Below are positions 34,059-42,074 of a stretch of DNA of 42,748 nt, piece after piece. This stretch comes from Bacteroidales bacterium. Lineage in GTDB: Bacteria > Bacteroidota > Bacteroidia > Bacteroidales > WCHB1-69. The translations under genes were made by a program, and so were the position numbers. The notes beneath the pieces are model-generated. The model saw only the letters and a program-made list of their open reading frames with translations, had not been told where the DNA came from and made no database searches. Within the stretch, counting starts at the first letter, position 1, and each line of letters begins with the position of its first letter. The DNA is taken from NCBI GenBank assembly GCA_031266895.1, contig JAISAD010000162.1, positions 1 to 42,748 on the forward strand, read 5' to 3'.

Positions 34059-35102
34059 CTAGGCATACAGTTCTGTAAAAATATCGCGCAGTTCCTTGCT
34101 TTCGCGAAGCAGCTGCAGCGTAATTTCCGCATGACCTTTCGTGTAGCCGTTGCCCACAATCATGGTAACATCGCTGCCCACGCCTTCTGCTCCCAAAGCA
34201 GCTTTGGTAAAGCTGGTAGCCATGGAGAAGAAATAAACCACGCCATCGTCTTTAGTACAGAGCACGCTGGTCATTTCGGTATCGGGAATATTGACATTGT
34301 TGATGGTAACATCGGCCATTTTGCCGTCTGTTAATTTCTCAATAACTTCCATCATGGCTACGGGATTGGTGGCGTTGCCGGCAAACACGTGATCGCAAAA
34401 GCCCAGCTTTCTGAGGCGTTCTGTTGATTTTTCGCTGTGGCACATGCCGATAACCTTGCCGGTGATTCCTACCCGCTTTTTAGCTTCGTAGCAGCAGAGC
34501 ATTCCCGATTTGCCACCGGCGCCGATAATCAGCACCGTATCTCCCGGCTTGCACAATTTGGCCGTTTGCGCAGGAGCACCGGCTACATCAAGGGCAGAGA
34601 GTGCCAAAGTTTCGGGCATGTCGGCGGGAATTTTGGCATAAATGCCGCTTTCAAAAAGAATAGCCTTGCCGTCAATATCCACCTGATCAATATCGGAACG
34701 GATTTCCTTAATTTTATCAATGCGCAGAGGCGTCAGCGAAAGAGATACCAGCGTAGCAATTTTATCGCCCACTTTCAGATCGATTTTGCCGGCAAGGGCG
34801 TCTCCGATTTTTTCTACGGTACCCAGTAACATGCCGCCCGAACCTGTCCACGGGTTGCGGTGCTTGCCCTGTTTAGCCACAATATCAAGCATAATTTCTG
34901 CGATTTTAGCTTTATCGCCACCGGCTCGTGCTTCAATATCGGTAAATGAAGCAGAGTCGATATTGAGTGTTTGCACATCAATTAAAATCTCGTTATCGTA
35001 GATTTCATCCATGTTATTGTCAATTTTGTTGGCGGGTTGCGGAAGCACTCCCTCGGGTTCAATGACACGATGCGTGCCGTACTTGTTTCCTTTCTTTTGC
35101 AT
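34059..35102 (-). CDS. kdd: L-erythro-3,5-diaminohexanoate dehydrogenase
   Basis: Kdd oxidatively deaminates L-erythro-3,5-diaminohexanoate to 5-amino-3-oxohexanoate with NAD in the lysine fermentation pathway. The 347-residue product matches the family: MQKKGNKYGTHRVIEPEGVL, NPWTGSGGMLLGTVEKIG, the nucleotide-binding segment VLIIGAGGKSGMLCCYEAKK, and SMATSFTKAALGAEGVGSDV near the end. It belongs to the medium-chain dehydrogenase fold but lacks the usual zinc-site GHE motif. Normally the gene sits in a cluster with kce, kal and the lysine and beta-lysine aminomutases. Here it stands alone between the convergent cohesin-like gene (7 nt between stops) and the divergent feoB. It has its own -7 element at 35172-35179. 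Confidence 0.93.
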   Translation of the reverse strand: MQKKGNKYGTHRVIEPEGVLPQPANKIDNNMDEIYDNEILIDVQTLNIDSASFTDIEARAGGDKAKIAEIMLDIVAKQGKHRNPWTGSGGMLLGTVEKIGDALAGKIDLKVGDKIATLVSLSLTPLRIDKIKEIRSDIDQVDIDGKAILFESGIYAKIPADMPETLALSALDVAGAPAQTAKLCKPGDTVLIIGAGGKSGMLCCYEAKKRVGITGKVIGMCHSEKSTERLRKLGFCDHVFAGNATNPVAMMEVIEKLTDGKMADVTINNVNIPDTEMTSVLCTKDDGVVYFFSMATSFTKAALGAEGVGSDVTMIVGNGYTKGHAEITLQLLRESKELRDIFTELYA

Positions 35103-35171
35103 AATAGTTTTGTTGTTTTAATATTAATAACCTAATGAATGCCATTTTAATAATGGCTTAAATTCAGGGTG

Positions 35172-35179
35172 CAAATGTA
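35172..35179 (-). promoter_or_regulatory. -7 promoter element for kdd
   Basis: The minus strand reads TACATTTG, 70 nt upstream of the kdd ATG at 35102. Confidence 0.55.
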
Positions 35180-35263
35180 CATAAATTTTTTTAGTCTTAT
35201 CTCGCCGGCTTTATTGTAAAAAAATCCCTATTAATAATGATAAGGCGCTACTGTTAATGGCCG

Positions 35264-35271
35264 TACTTTTG
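35264..35271 (+). promoter_or_regulatory. -7 promoter element for feoB
   Basis: TACTTTTG followed by CTAAC, 17 nt upstream of the feoB ATG at 35288, which implies a very short leader. No convincing Fur box was recognised. Confidence 0.55.
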
Positions 35272-35287
35272 CTAACAAAATGGCAAT

Positions 35288-37849
35288 ATGTTATTATCGG
35301 AACTAAAAACAGGCGAAAAGGGCGTTATTGTAAAGGTGTTGGGGCATGGGGGCTTCAGAAAACGCATTGTGGAGATGGGCTTTATCAGAGGTAAAATTAT
35401 CGAAGTAGTACTGAATGCGCCGTTGAAAGATCCGATAAAATACAGGGTAATGGGCTATGAAGTATCGCTGCGGAGAAAGGAGGCCGACCTCGTTGAAGTG
35501 GTTACGGAAGATGAAGCTCACCACATCCGGCAGGAACAGCTGGCGCAAATGACAGAAAAAGCCCCTGAAATGGAAAAATTGACCCATATTACGGAAGATG
35601 AACTGACGGAGATAGCTATGCAGAAACGGCGCACTATCAATGTGGCGCTGGTGGGAAATCCCAATTCCGGCAAAACTTCGCTTTTTAATGTGGCGTCGGG
35701 AGCACATGAGCACGTGGGCAACTATAGCGGCGTTACCGTGAATGCCAAAGAGGGACATTTTAAGTTTCAAGGCTATGAATTTAAGCTCGTAGATCTGCCC
35801 GGCACTTATTCCCTTTCGGCTTATACCCCGGAGGAGCTTTACGTGCGTCGCCATATTGTACAGGAGATGCCGGACATTATTATCAATGTGGTAGATGCCT
35901 CCAATCTTGAACGCAACCTCTATCTTACTACCCAGCTTATTGACATGAATGTGCGCATGGTGATTGCGCTCAATATGTACGACGAGCTGGAAGCGAGCGG
36001 CAACAAGCTCGACCACATTTTGCTGAGCCAGTTGTTGGGCGTACCGATGATTCCTACTGTTTCCAAAAAAAGCTGGGGCATAGACAATCTTTTCCATGTT
36101 ATCATTAATCTTTATGAAGGGGCTGACTATATGGATGAAGATGGCAATATTGACCCCGAAATTATGCAATACATACAGTTGTGGCACGAAAAAGAGGTCT
36201 ATGAAAAGCATGCGCCACAGCCCGAAGACTACGCCCACAGGATACAGAAAGAGGGCTTTTCGCCTAAAAAAGTATTTCGTCATATTCATATTAACCACAG
36301 GGCTGTACTGGAGGCTGCTATTGAGAAGATAAAAACGGAAATAGCTCGTGATGATGCCATTGATGCTATTAGGGCGCAGTTTTCTACCCGCTTTTTGTCC
36401 ATAAAGCTGCTGGAAAAGGATAAAGAGGTAGAAGAACGCATTGCCCGGCTCTCTAACGGGACACGGATTCTTCAAACACGCGACAGGGAAGCTGATATGG
36501 TGCATAAGGAATTGCGCGAAGAGAGCGAATCGGCCATTATTAACGCCAAATATGCCTTTATTGCCGGCGCGCTGCGGGAAACTTTCAAGGAAAGTTCTGT
36601 CAAGCCTAAGGATTACACGAAAAAGATAGACGCCTTTGTGCTCCATAAGCACTGGGGTTATCCTGTTTTTATTCTGGTACTCTTTTTCATATTTTTATCC
36701 ACCTTTTTGTTTGGAAACATTTTTGCCGACCTGCTTGAAAAATCAGTTGAGATGCTGGGCGATCGGCTGAATGAGGTTATGACTAAGAGCGCCGCCATGA
36801 CCAACAGCCCACTGAAAGACTTGCTTGTGATTGGCGTTTTTAAGGGGGTAGGGGCGGTAATCGTCTTTCTGCCCAACATCCTGATACTGTATCTCGGTCT
36901 CTCGTTTCTGGAAGATACGGGCTACATGGCGCGGGCGGTATTTATTATGGATAGAATTATGCACAAAATAGGACTGCACGGCAAGTCGTTTATCCCCCTG
37001 GTAATGGGTTTCGGATGCAACGTACCGGCCATCGTGGCCACGCGCACTATCGAAAGTCATAAATCGCGCCTCATTACCATACTGATCAATCCCTTTATGA
37101 GCTGCAGCGCTCGCCTGTCGGTCTATGTGATACTGATTAGTACACTCTTCCGGGGTGACGATTCGTTGAGCGGCCTGCTGCTAAGTTCCTGCACCTTTGT
37201 GGGTATCTATCTTATTGGCATTGCACTGGCAGCCATAACGGCCAAAATATTAAGCAAGTGGATTTTTAAGGGAGAGGATATTCCGTTTGTTATGGAGTTG
37301 CCTCCCTATCGTATGCCGACTGCAAAAAGCATTGGCCGTCATGCCTGGGAAAAGGGCAAGCAATACCTCAAAAAGATGGGCGGCATCATTCTGGTAGCTG
37401 CTGTTATAGTTTGGTACTTGAGTTATTTTCCTAACCATGCGCATTACGAAACCGTACAGCAGCAGCAGGAAAACTCCTATCTGGGCAAAATCGGGCACGC
37501 CGTAGAGCCGCTCTTCAAGCCTTTGGGGTTTGACTGGAAAATGAGCATTGGCATTATGGCCGGCGTTGGAGCCAAGGAGGTGGTGGCTTCTACTCTGACA
37601 ATTATCTACTATGGCAGTGATGATAAAGCAACAATGGAGAAAGCAGAGAAAAAAGGGCTGCCCATTGATTCGTTAAACGCTTTTGTCTATATGCTCTTTG
37701 TGCTGATATACTTCCCCTGCTTAGCCACCATAGCCGCTATTAAAAAAGAGACCGGCCGCTGGAAATATGCCCTCTTCTCTGTCTTTTATTCTACCGGACT
37801 GGCCTGGGCAGTTTGCTTTGTTATTTATCAGCTGGGCAGCCTTTTTTAG
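35288..37849 (+). CDS. feoB: FeoA-FeoB fusion, ferrous iron transporter
   Basis: FeoB imports Fe2+ across the inner membrane, driven or gated by its GTPase domain. The 853-residue protein starts with a fused FeoA SH3-like domain (residues 1-75: GEKGVIVKVLGHGGFRKRIV to EVSLRRKEADLVEVV). The G domain follows: P-loop GNPNSGKT at 123-130, GNYSGVTV, DLPGTYSL and NMYDE. The membrane half begins near residue 455 (GYPVFILVLFFIFLSTFLFG) and has two Gate domains, including GFGCNVPAI with its conserved Cys and FMSCSARLSVY. It ends LGSLF. A FeoB-associated Cys-rich gene follows after 32 nt. Such A-B fusions are normal in Bacteroidales. Confidence 0.97.
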   Translation: MLLSELKTGEKGVIVKVLGHGGFRKRIVEMGFIRGKIIEVVLNAPLKDPIKYRVMGYEVSLRRKEADLVEVVTEDEAHHIRQEQLAQMTEKAPEMEKLTHITEDELTEIAMQKRRTINVALVGNPNSGKTSLFNVASGAHEHVGNYSGVTVNAKEGHFKFQGYEFKLVDLPGTYSLSAYTPEELYVRRHIVQEMPDIIINVVDASNLERNLYLTTQLIDMNVRMVIALNMYDELEASGNKLDHILLSQLLGVPMIPTVSKKSWGIDNLFHVIINLYEGADYMDEDGNIDPEIMQYIQLWHEKEVYEKHAPQPEDYAHRIQKEGFSPKKVFRHIHINHRAVLEAAIEKIKTEIARDDAIDAIRAQFSTRFLSIKLLEKDKEVEERIARLSNGTRILQTRDREADMVHKELREESESAIINAKYAFIAGALRETFKESSVKPKDYTKKIDAFVLHKHWGYPVFILVLFFIFLSTFLFGNIFADLLEKSVEMLGDRLNEVMTKSAAMTNSPLKDLLVIGVFKGVGAVIVFLPNILILYLGLSFLEDTGYMARAVFIMDRIMHKIGLHGKSFIPLVMGFGCNVPAIVATRTIESHKSRLITILINPFMSCSARLSVYVILISTLFRGDDSLSGLLLSSCTFVGIYLIGIALAAITAKILSKWIFKGEDIPFVMELPPYRMPTAKSIGRHAWEKGKQYLKKMGGIILVAAVIVWYLSYFPNHAHYETVQQQQENSYLGKIGHAVEPLFKPLGFDWKMSIGIMAGVGAKEVVASTLTIIYYGSDDKATMEKAEKKGLPIDSLNAFVYMLFVLIYFPCLATIAAIKKETGRWKYALFSVFYSTGLAWAVCFVIYQLGSLF

Positions 37850-37881
37850 TGATTAATGATAATTTACAGTTTATAATATTG

Positions 37882-38061
37882 ATGGAAACCTTGTTGCTTA
37901 TTCTCATTTTGGCTGCTGCGGTGGGCTATACCATATACAAGCTCTACCGCCTGTTTGCAGTTGCCAAAAAGGATAAAGCGGCTAAGGGAGGATGTGCAGG
38001 CTGTTCGGCAGAGTGTCCATTAATGCGGAAAGAAGACCCCGAAGCTGACTCTCCAGCATAA
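37882..38061 (+). CDS. FeoB-associated Cys-rich membrane protein
   Basis: The 59-residue product, from the ATG at 37882, has one N-terminal membrane helix (METLLLILILAAAVGYTIYK) followed by a basic linker and a Cys cluster (GGCAGCSAECPLM, three Cys). This matches the small FeoB-associated Cys-rich proteins that replace FeoC next to feoB in many anaerobes. It may bind iron or help gate FeoB. The frame is open further upstream to 37813 inside feoB, but the ATG just before the membrane helix is the sensible start. Confidence 0.88.
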   Translation: METLLLILILAAAVGYTIYKLYRLFAVAKKDKAAKGGCAGCSAECPLMRKEDPEADSPA

Positions 38062-38108
38062 CCGGCAACGGCCTTGCAGGCAGGGAGCGGGAATCAAAAA
38101 AAATCTCG

Positions 38109-38116
38109 TACTTTTG
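38109..38116 (+). promoter_or_regulatory. -7 promoter element for the queD-ubiA-radical SAM operon
   Basis: TACTTTTG followed by CATTC, 28 nt upstream of the queD ATG at 38144. Confidence 0.6.
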
Positions 38117-38143
38117 CATTCTAAATCTGTATAATGCAACATC

Positions 38144-38599
38144 ATGACTTACATTAGAATAACAAAACGATTTTGCTTTGAAATGGCACACGCGCTGGCA
38201 CGTTATGATGGCCTTTGCCGGAATATACATGGCCACTCTTACCATTTGGAGGTTACGGTAAAAGGCGCTGTTTTGGACGATAAAAATTCGCCTAAAAATG
38301 GAATGGTGATGGATTTTGGAGAGTTAAAACAGATTGTACAGGAAACTGTTATCTCTAAAATAGACCATGCTTTGCTTCTGAATGCCGATAGCGACCCTGC
38401 TTTGATTGAGACACTGCAGTCCCATTTTGATAAGATATTGCTGCTTGACTATCAGCCTACCACCGAAAACATGCTGGTTGACTTTGCCCGTCGGATTGCA
38501 GAAAAGCTTCCCGTTCATGTGGCGCTCTGCAGCCTGCGTATGAGCGAAACGGATACTTCCTGCGCCGAGTGGCATGAATATGATAACAATGAACTGTGA
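38144..38599 (+). CDS. queD: 6-pyruvoyl-tetrahydropterin synthase / QueD family
   Basis: QueD converts 7,8-dihydroneopterin triphosphate to 6-carboxytetrahydropterin on the queuosine (deazaguanine) route. The 151-residue product has the zinc ligands His16 (FEMAHAL), His29 and His31 (NIHGHSY) and the catalytic Cys25 (GLCRNIHGH). Later come VMDFGELKQIV, DHALLLN, TTENMLVDFARRI and a terminal SLRMSETDTSCAEWHE with the conserved Glu. The Cys-x3-HGH spacing favours QueD over eukaryote-type PTPS. Its stop codon overlaps the GTG of the UbiA gene by 4 nt, so the two are translationally coupled. That is unusual for a queuosine gene, and the enzyme could serve another pterin product. Confidence 0.9.
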   Translation: MTYIRITKRFCFEMAHALARYDGLCRNIHGHSYHLEVTVKGAVLDDKNSPKNGMVMDFGELKQIVQETVISKIDHALLLNADSDPALIETLQSHFDKILLLDYQPTTENMLVDFARRIAEKLPVHVALCSLRMSETDTSCAEWHEYDNNEL

Positions 38600-39606
38600 A
38601 CATAACCCCTTCAAGCATGATTAAGTTCTGGATAACCAATGCACGATATAACGCTTTGCCACAGAGTATGCTGCCTGCAATTGTGGCAATTGCATATGCG
38701 TTGCCGGCGGCTGGATTTTCGTGGGGTTACGCTTTGATGGCGCTGCTGGGCACAGCCATGGCGCACCTTTCCCTCAATCTCTTCGATGACTATTTTGACT
38801 ATCGCAGCAAGGGCACAGCCATTCGTGAAAAATTAAGTGCCGGCAGTATTCGCGTCCGTCTGGGAAAATGCCACTACCTCACATCAGGCAAAGCCACCCT
38901 GAAACAGCTTTTGAGTGTTGCCGTTCTTTTTGGCGTAATTGCGCTCCTGCTGGGCTTTTTTATCTTTCTGAAACGCGGCAATGTCATTCTGTATATCGTA
39001 CTGATTACCATGCTGACAGGATTAAGCTACTCTGCACCGCCTCTCAAATTGAGCTATATCGGGCTGGGCGAGCTGACTATTGCCATGGTTTTTGGCCCGC
39101 TGCTGATGAGTGGCGTTCATTATGCCGCATCAGGACTCCTCTCTGCCGAAATATGGTTTATCTCTGTGTCGGTAGGACTACTGGTAGCCAACATTGTTTA
39201 TACCCATGCCATTATGGATTATGAACACGACAAATGTGCCCGTAAGATGACTTTTGCTGTCCTGCTCCACAATCGCACCGCCATGCTTGCCGTTTCAGCG
39301 CTTTTTATGCTAATGGCCTGCCTTGTCATCGTGGCAGGGGCTTTCACGGGATTTTTATCATGGTGGTATTTGTTGACAATCATCACGCTGCCTGTTTCCG
39401 CAACCCTCTTTTACCAGCTGGCTGTGTTTGTAAAACATCCGGAAAAAGAGTTTCGTCCGCGTTGGTGGATGCAGCCTATGGAACACTGGCAACAGATAGA
39501 AGCAGCCGGCATTGGCTGGTTTATGGGTCGCTGGTTTCTGTCCCGCAATCTGGCAGTATGGTTTTGTTTCATTCTTATCATTATATCGCTGATAATTAAA
39601 TATTGA
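38596..39606 (+). CDS. UbiA-family prenyltransferase (MenA-like)
   Basis: This is a 336-residue integral membrane protein with about eight or nine hydrophobic helices. The two Asp-rich motifs of UbiA enzymes are visible: NLFDDYFDYRSKGTA in the first loop and THAIMDYEHDKCARKM in the second. SAPPLKLSYIGLGELTIAMV is typical of MenA-like members. These enzymes attach a polyprenyl chain to an aromatic acceptor; MenA makes demethylmenaquinone. The GTG start overlaps the queD stop (GTGA); an ATG at 38617 is the alternative start. The gene ends overlapping or just before the radical SAM gene. A quinone role is plausible, but the operon context leaves the acceptor open. Confidence 0.88.
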   Translation: MNITPSSMIKFWITNARYNALPQSMLPAIVAIAYALPAAGFSWGYALMALLGTAMAHLSLNLFDDYFDYRSKGTAIREKLSAGSIRVRLGKCHYLTSGKATLKQLLSVAVLFGVIALLLGFFIFLKRGNVILYIVLITMLTGLSYSAPPLKLSYIGLGELTIAMVFGPLLMSGVHYAASGLLSAEIWFISVSVGLLVANIVYTHAIMDYEHDKCARKMTFAVLLHNRTAMLAVSALFMLMACLVIVAGAFTGFLSWWYLLTIITLPVSATLFYQLAVFVKHPEKEFRPRWWMQPMEHWQQIEAAGIGWFMGRWFLSRNLAVWFCFILIIISLIIKY

Positions 39607-39614
39607 CAATTAGC

Positions 39615-40514
39615 ATGAGAAAATACTTCTATTTGATTCGCTGGTTTATAAAAGTCCGTTTTTTTGGAAAAAAACAGCCTTTACAAACGGTACTTTTCAT
39701 CTCAAACGAATGCAATCTGGCTTGTCGGCACTGCAATATTTATGAAAAAGAACATATTCACGTAAAGACTTATGAGCAAATCGGGGAAGAGTTACAATAT
39801 TCGTACCGGCAAGGCTCTCGTTTTGTTGATTTTGAAGGTGGCGAGCCTGTAATCTGGCATGATGGAGACAGGGATATTAACGCGCTTGTTGCTCTGGCAA
39901 AGCAAATCGGCTTTTTCAGCGTTACGGTAACCTCCAATGCCCAATTACCGTTTGGCAACTGTCAAGCCGACTCCATGTGGATCAGTTTGGATGGACTGGG
40001 AGATTTTCATAACGCCATTCGGGGTGCGGGCACATTTGAAAAGCTGGATGAGAATGTACGCAAAAGTGGCCGCAAGGGATTGTGTGCCAACATGGTTATA
40101 AATGCATTGAACTATGCCGACGTATTTGAAACCGTTGAATATGTCCGTCAAAATCCTGCCATTGATTTGATTTCCTTCAACTTTCATACTCCCTGGAAAA
40201 ATACGGAAACGCTCTTTTTGGATTGGGATTTGCGCTGCAAGGTTATTGATGAAATTATCAGCCTGAAACGGCAGGGCTATCCTGTTTTAAATACTGTTTC
40301 AGGACTTAAGCTAATGAAAACCAATAAATTCAACAGAGTGTGCTGGGTGTGCAACTTCATTTTGCCCGACGGTACGCGCCTGCCCGAATGTTCGGGCAAA
40401 AGCGCCGGAATATGCGACCGCTGCGGACTCTGCATGGCCGGCGAAATGCGCTCCGTGTTCGACTTTAAGCCCGATACCCTGCTGGCGGGCTTAAAATTAA
40501 GGGTAAGGCGATGA
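39615..40514 (+). CDS. Radical SAM enzyme, unknown substrate
   Basis: Starting at the ATG at 39615 (a TTG at 39603 overlapping the UbiA stop is possible) the product is 299 residues. The radical SAM cluster motif is CNLACRHC (CxxxCxxC), followed by FEGGEPVIW (GGEP motif), SVTVTSNA and MWISLDGLGDFHNAIRGAG. A second Cys-rich region near the C-terminus (CWVCNF, then ECSGKSAGICDRCGLC) suggests an auxiliary iron-sulfur cluster, as in SPASM or twitch enzymes. An amphipathic N-terminus (MRKYFYLIRWFIKVRFFGKK) may associate with membrane. It is downstream of queD and the prenyltransferase in a tight operon, so a lipid- or quinone-related substrate is possible. No peptide substrate gene was seen nearby. 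Confidence 0.85.
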   Translation: MRKYFYLIRWFIKVRFFGKKQPLQTVLFISNECNLACRHCNIYEKEHIHVKTYEQIGEELQYSYRQGSRFVDFEGGEPVIWHDGDRDINALVALAKQIGFFSVTVTSNAQLPFGNCQADSMWISLDGLGDFHNAIRGAGTFEKLDENVRKSGRKGLCANMVINALNYADVFETVEYVRQNPAIDLISFNFHTPWKNTETLFLDWDLRCKVIDEIISLKRQGYPVLNTVSGLKLMKTNKFNRVCWVCNFILPDGTRLPECSGKSAGICDRCGLCMAGEMRSVFDFKPDTLLAGLKLRVRR

Positions 40515-40586
40515 AGATAAAACCGGCAGCTATAGCCATGCGCAATTTAAAATTTTTACGGATATTTGCAGAAAAAACATAACGCT

Positions 40587-41642
40587 ATGAAAAAAATCCT
40601 GATTACCGGCGGCGCCGGATTTATTGGATCGCATGTGGTTCGCCACTTTGTAACAAAATATCCTCAATATGAGATATTTAATTTGGACAAATTGACCTAT
40701 GCCGGCAATTTGGAGAATGTTGCCGACGTGGAACATCATTCCAACTATCGCTTTGTCAAGGAAGATATTACCGATGGAGACCGCATGTTGCAGCTGTTTC
40801 GTTCAGAGCAGTTTGATGCCGTAATTCATCTGGCAGCCGAGTCGCATGTAGATCGCTCCATAGCCAATCCTGTGGACTTTATTCTGACGAATGTAGCGGG
40901 CACCGTCAATCTGCTGAATGCAGCCCGTGCAATTTGGCAGCATCAGCCCGAAACGCACCGCTTCTATCATGTATCTACTGATGAAGTATATGGATCGCTC
41001 TCATTTGAAGATCAGCCATTTACAGAAGCTACGGCTTACGACCCGCATAGCCCGTATGCAGCATCCAAAGCGGCCTCCGACCATTTTGTACGCGCCTTTC
41101 ACGATACCCATAAATTGCCGGTTGTGATCTCCAACTGCTCCAATAATTATGGTCCGAATCAATTTCCGGAAAAACTCATTCCGCTATTTATCAATAATAT
41201 AAAGCATAATAAGCCACTGCCGGTCTATGGCAGCGGGCTGAATGTGCGCGACTGGCTCTATGTAGAAGATCATGTTGCTGCCATTGATGCGATTTTCCAT
41301 AAGGCGAAAAACGGAGAAACCTACAACATTGGAGGCAATAATGAGTGGGCAAATATTAACCTGATTAAGCGGCTGATAGCCATTGTTGATGAAAAGCTGG
41401 GCCGCTCGCCCGGCACTTCCCTGTCGCTGATTACCTGCGTTGCCGACCGCGCCGGACACGATTTGCGCTATGCCATAAATGCCTCCAAGCTGAAAAGCGA
41501 CCTGGGATGGGAGCCGACCGTAAAATTTACCGAAGGCTTTGAAAAAACGGTAGAGTGGTATCTTCGCAACGAACAGTGGCTGGAAAGCGTTACCTCCGGT
41601 GCCTATCAGGAATACTATCGAAAAATGTACGAGGGACGATAG
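40587..41642 (+). CDS. rfbB: dTDP-glucose 4,6-dehydratase
   Basis: RfbB (RmlB) converts dTDP-glucose to dTDP-4-keto-6-deoxyglucose, the second step to dTDP-rhamnose and other deoxysugars of surface glycans. From the ATG at 40587 the product is 351 residues: the NAD-binding GGAGFIGSHVVRHF, LDKLTYAGNLENV, HLAAESHVDRSI, the catalytic STDEVYGSL and YxxxK in SPYAASKAASDHFVRAF. SNCSNNYGPNQFPEKLIPLF and GSGLNVRDWLYVEDH follow. The ATG before MKKILITGGAG is preferred to the upstream in-frame codon at 40566. No other rml gene is in the window. A weak hairpin overlaps its stop. Confidence 0.96.
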   Translation: MKKILITGGAGFIGSHVVRHFVTKYPQYEIFNLDKLTYAGNLENVADVEHHSNYRFVKEDITDGDRMLQLFRSEQFDAVIHLAAESHVDRSIANPVDFILTNVAGTVNLLNAARAIWQHQPETHRFYHVSTDEVYGSLSFEDQPFTEATAYDPHSPYAASKAASDHFVRAFHDTHKLPVVISNCSNNYGPNQFPEKLIPLFINNIKHNKPLPVYGSGLNVRDWLYVEDHVAAIDAIFHKAKNGETYNIGGNNEWANINLIKRLIAIVDEKLGRSPGTSLSLITCVADRAGHDLRYAINASKLKSDLGWEPTVKFTEGFEKTVEWYLRNEQWLESVTSGAYQEYYRKMYEGR

Positions 41643-41662
41643 CGGCCTCCTGATTTGCCGCT
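41641..41662 (+). terminator. Weak hairpin at the 3' end of rfbB
   Basis: AGCGGC (41641-41646) pairs with GCCGCT (41657-41662) around a 10-nt loop, overlapping the stop codon and followed only by TTTAG. It is short and lacks a good T-run, so termination is uncertain. The rest of 41663-41894 has no gene that I can support; it is AT-rich with a 12-bp direct repeat ATTCTGATTTTA at 41749 and 41829. Confidence 0.3.
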
Positions 41663-41894
41663 TTAGTCGCAGGTCTTGATGACCGTGGTTGAAAGAATTA
41701 TCCCCAAACCTGTTGCTTTTCTCATTATGCCCGGATTTACGTAAACTCATTCTGATTTTAGTATTTTCGTTGCAAAAAAAGTATTGTAAATGTAAATAAT
41801 AAATTAATATTAGACAATATAGGATTTGATTCTGATTTTAATACATTGAAATAAAACCATTTATATATTTACTGCAAATAAATAACTTACAGTG

Positions 41895-41925
41895 CTTGTT
41901 TTTATAAAAAAAGTTAGTACCTTTG
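41895..41925 (+). promoter_or_regulatory. Bacteroidota -33/-7 promoter
   Basis: CTTG (41895-41898) and TACCTTTG (41918-41925) are separated by 19 nt, matching the phylum -33/-7 layout. This is the best-matching promoter in the window. It drives the truncated secreted-protein gene at 42075. Confidence 0.75.
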
Positions 41926-41928
41926 CAG

Positions 41929-41948
41929 CGTTCTTTGTTGAAAGAACG
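41929..41948 (+). promoter_or_regulatory. Perfect hairpin at the transcript 5' end
   Basis: CGTTCTTT (41929-41936), loop GTTG and AAAGAACG (41941-41948) form an 8-bp perfect stem. It begins 4 nt after the -7 element, at or next to the predicted transcription start. It could act as an operator or as a 5' stabilising structure on the mRNA. Confidence 0.6.
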
Positions 41949-42059
41949 TAACTTTATTTTTTAATTTAAAATTCAACTGTTATGAATCGGTTCATTAAAC
42001 ACTCGGAAAGCGAAAGCACTATTTTCGCACAAACTCACGGAACAGTAACGCTTAACCGG

Positions 42060-42067
42060 AAAGGAGG
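42060..42067 (+). promoter_or_regulatory. Strong Shine-Dalgarno sequence
   Basis: AAAGGAGG lies 7 nt before the ATG at 42075 and is fully complementary to the 16S anti-SD core. Such sites are rare in Bacteroidota, and none of the other starts here has one. It favours the ATG at 42075 over the in-frame ATG at 41982. Confidence 0.65.
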
Positions 42068-42074
42068 CTACATT

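Noticed and set aside
35303..36652. 449-codon open frame on the minus strand antisense to feoB
   Set aside because: The sense strand encodes a complete, motif-rich FeoB. The antisense translation is His/Arg-rich with no family features, as expected from mirror codon bias.
36658..37060. Minus-strand frames inside feoB as small membrane proteins
   Set aside because: They lie fully within the FeoB membrane domain and have no independent start or family match.
41982..42074. Upstream in-frame ATG for the last gene
   Set aside because: It would put 31 hydrophilic residues before a signal peptide, whereas the ATG at 42075 has a near-perfect Shine-Dalgarno.
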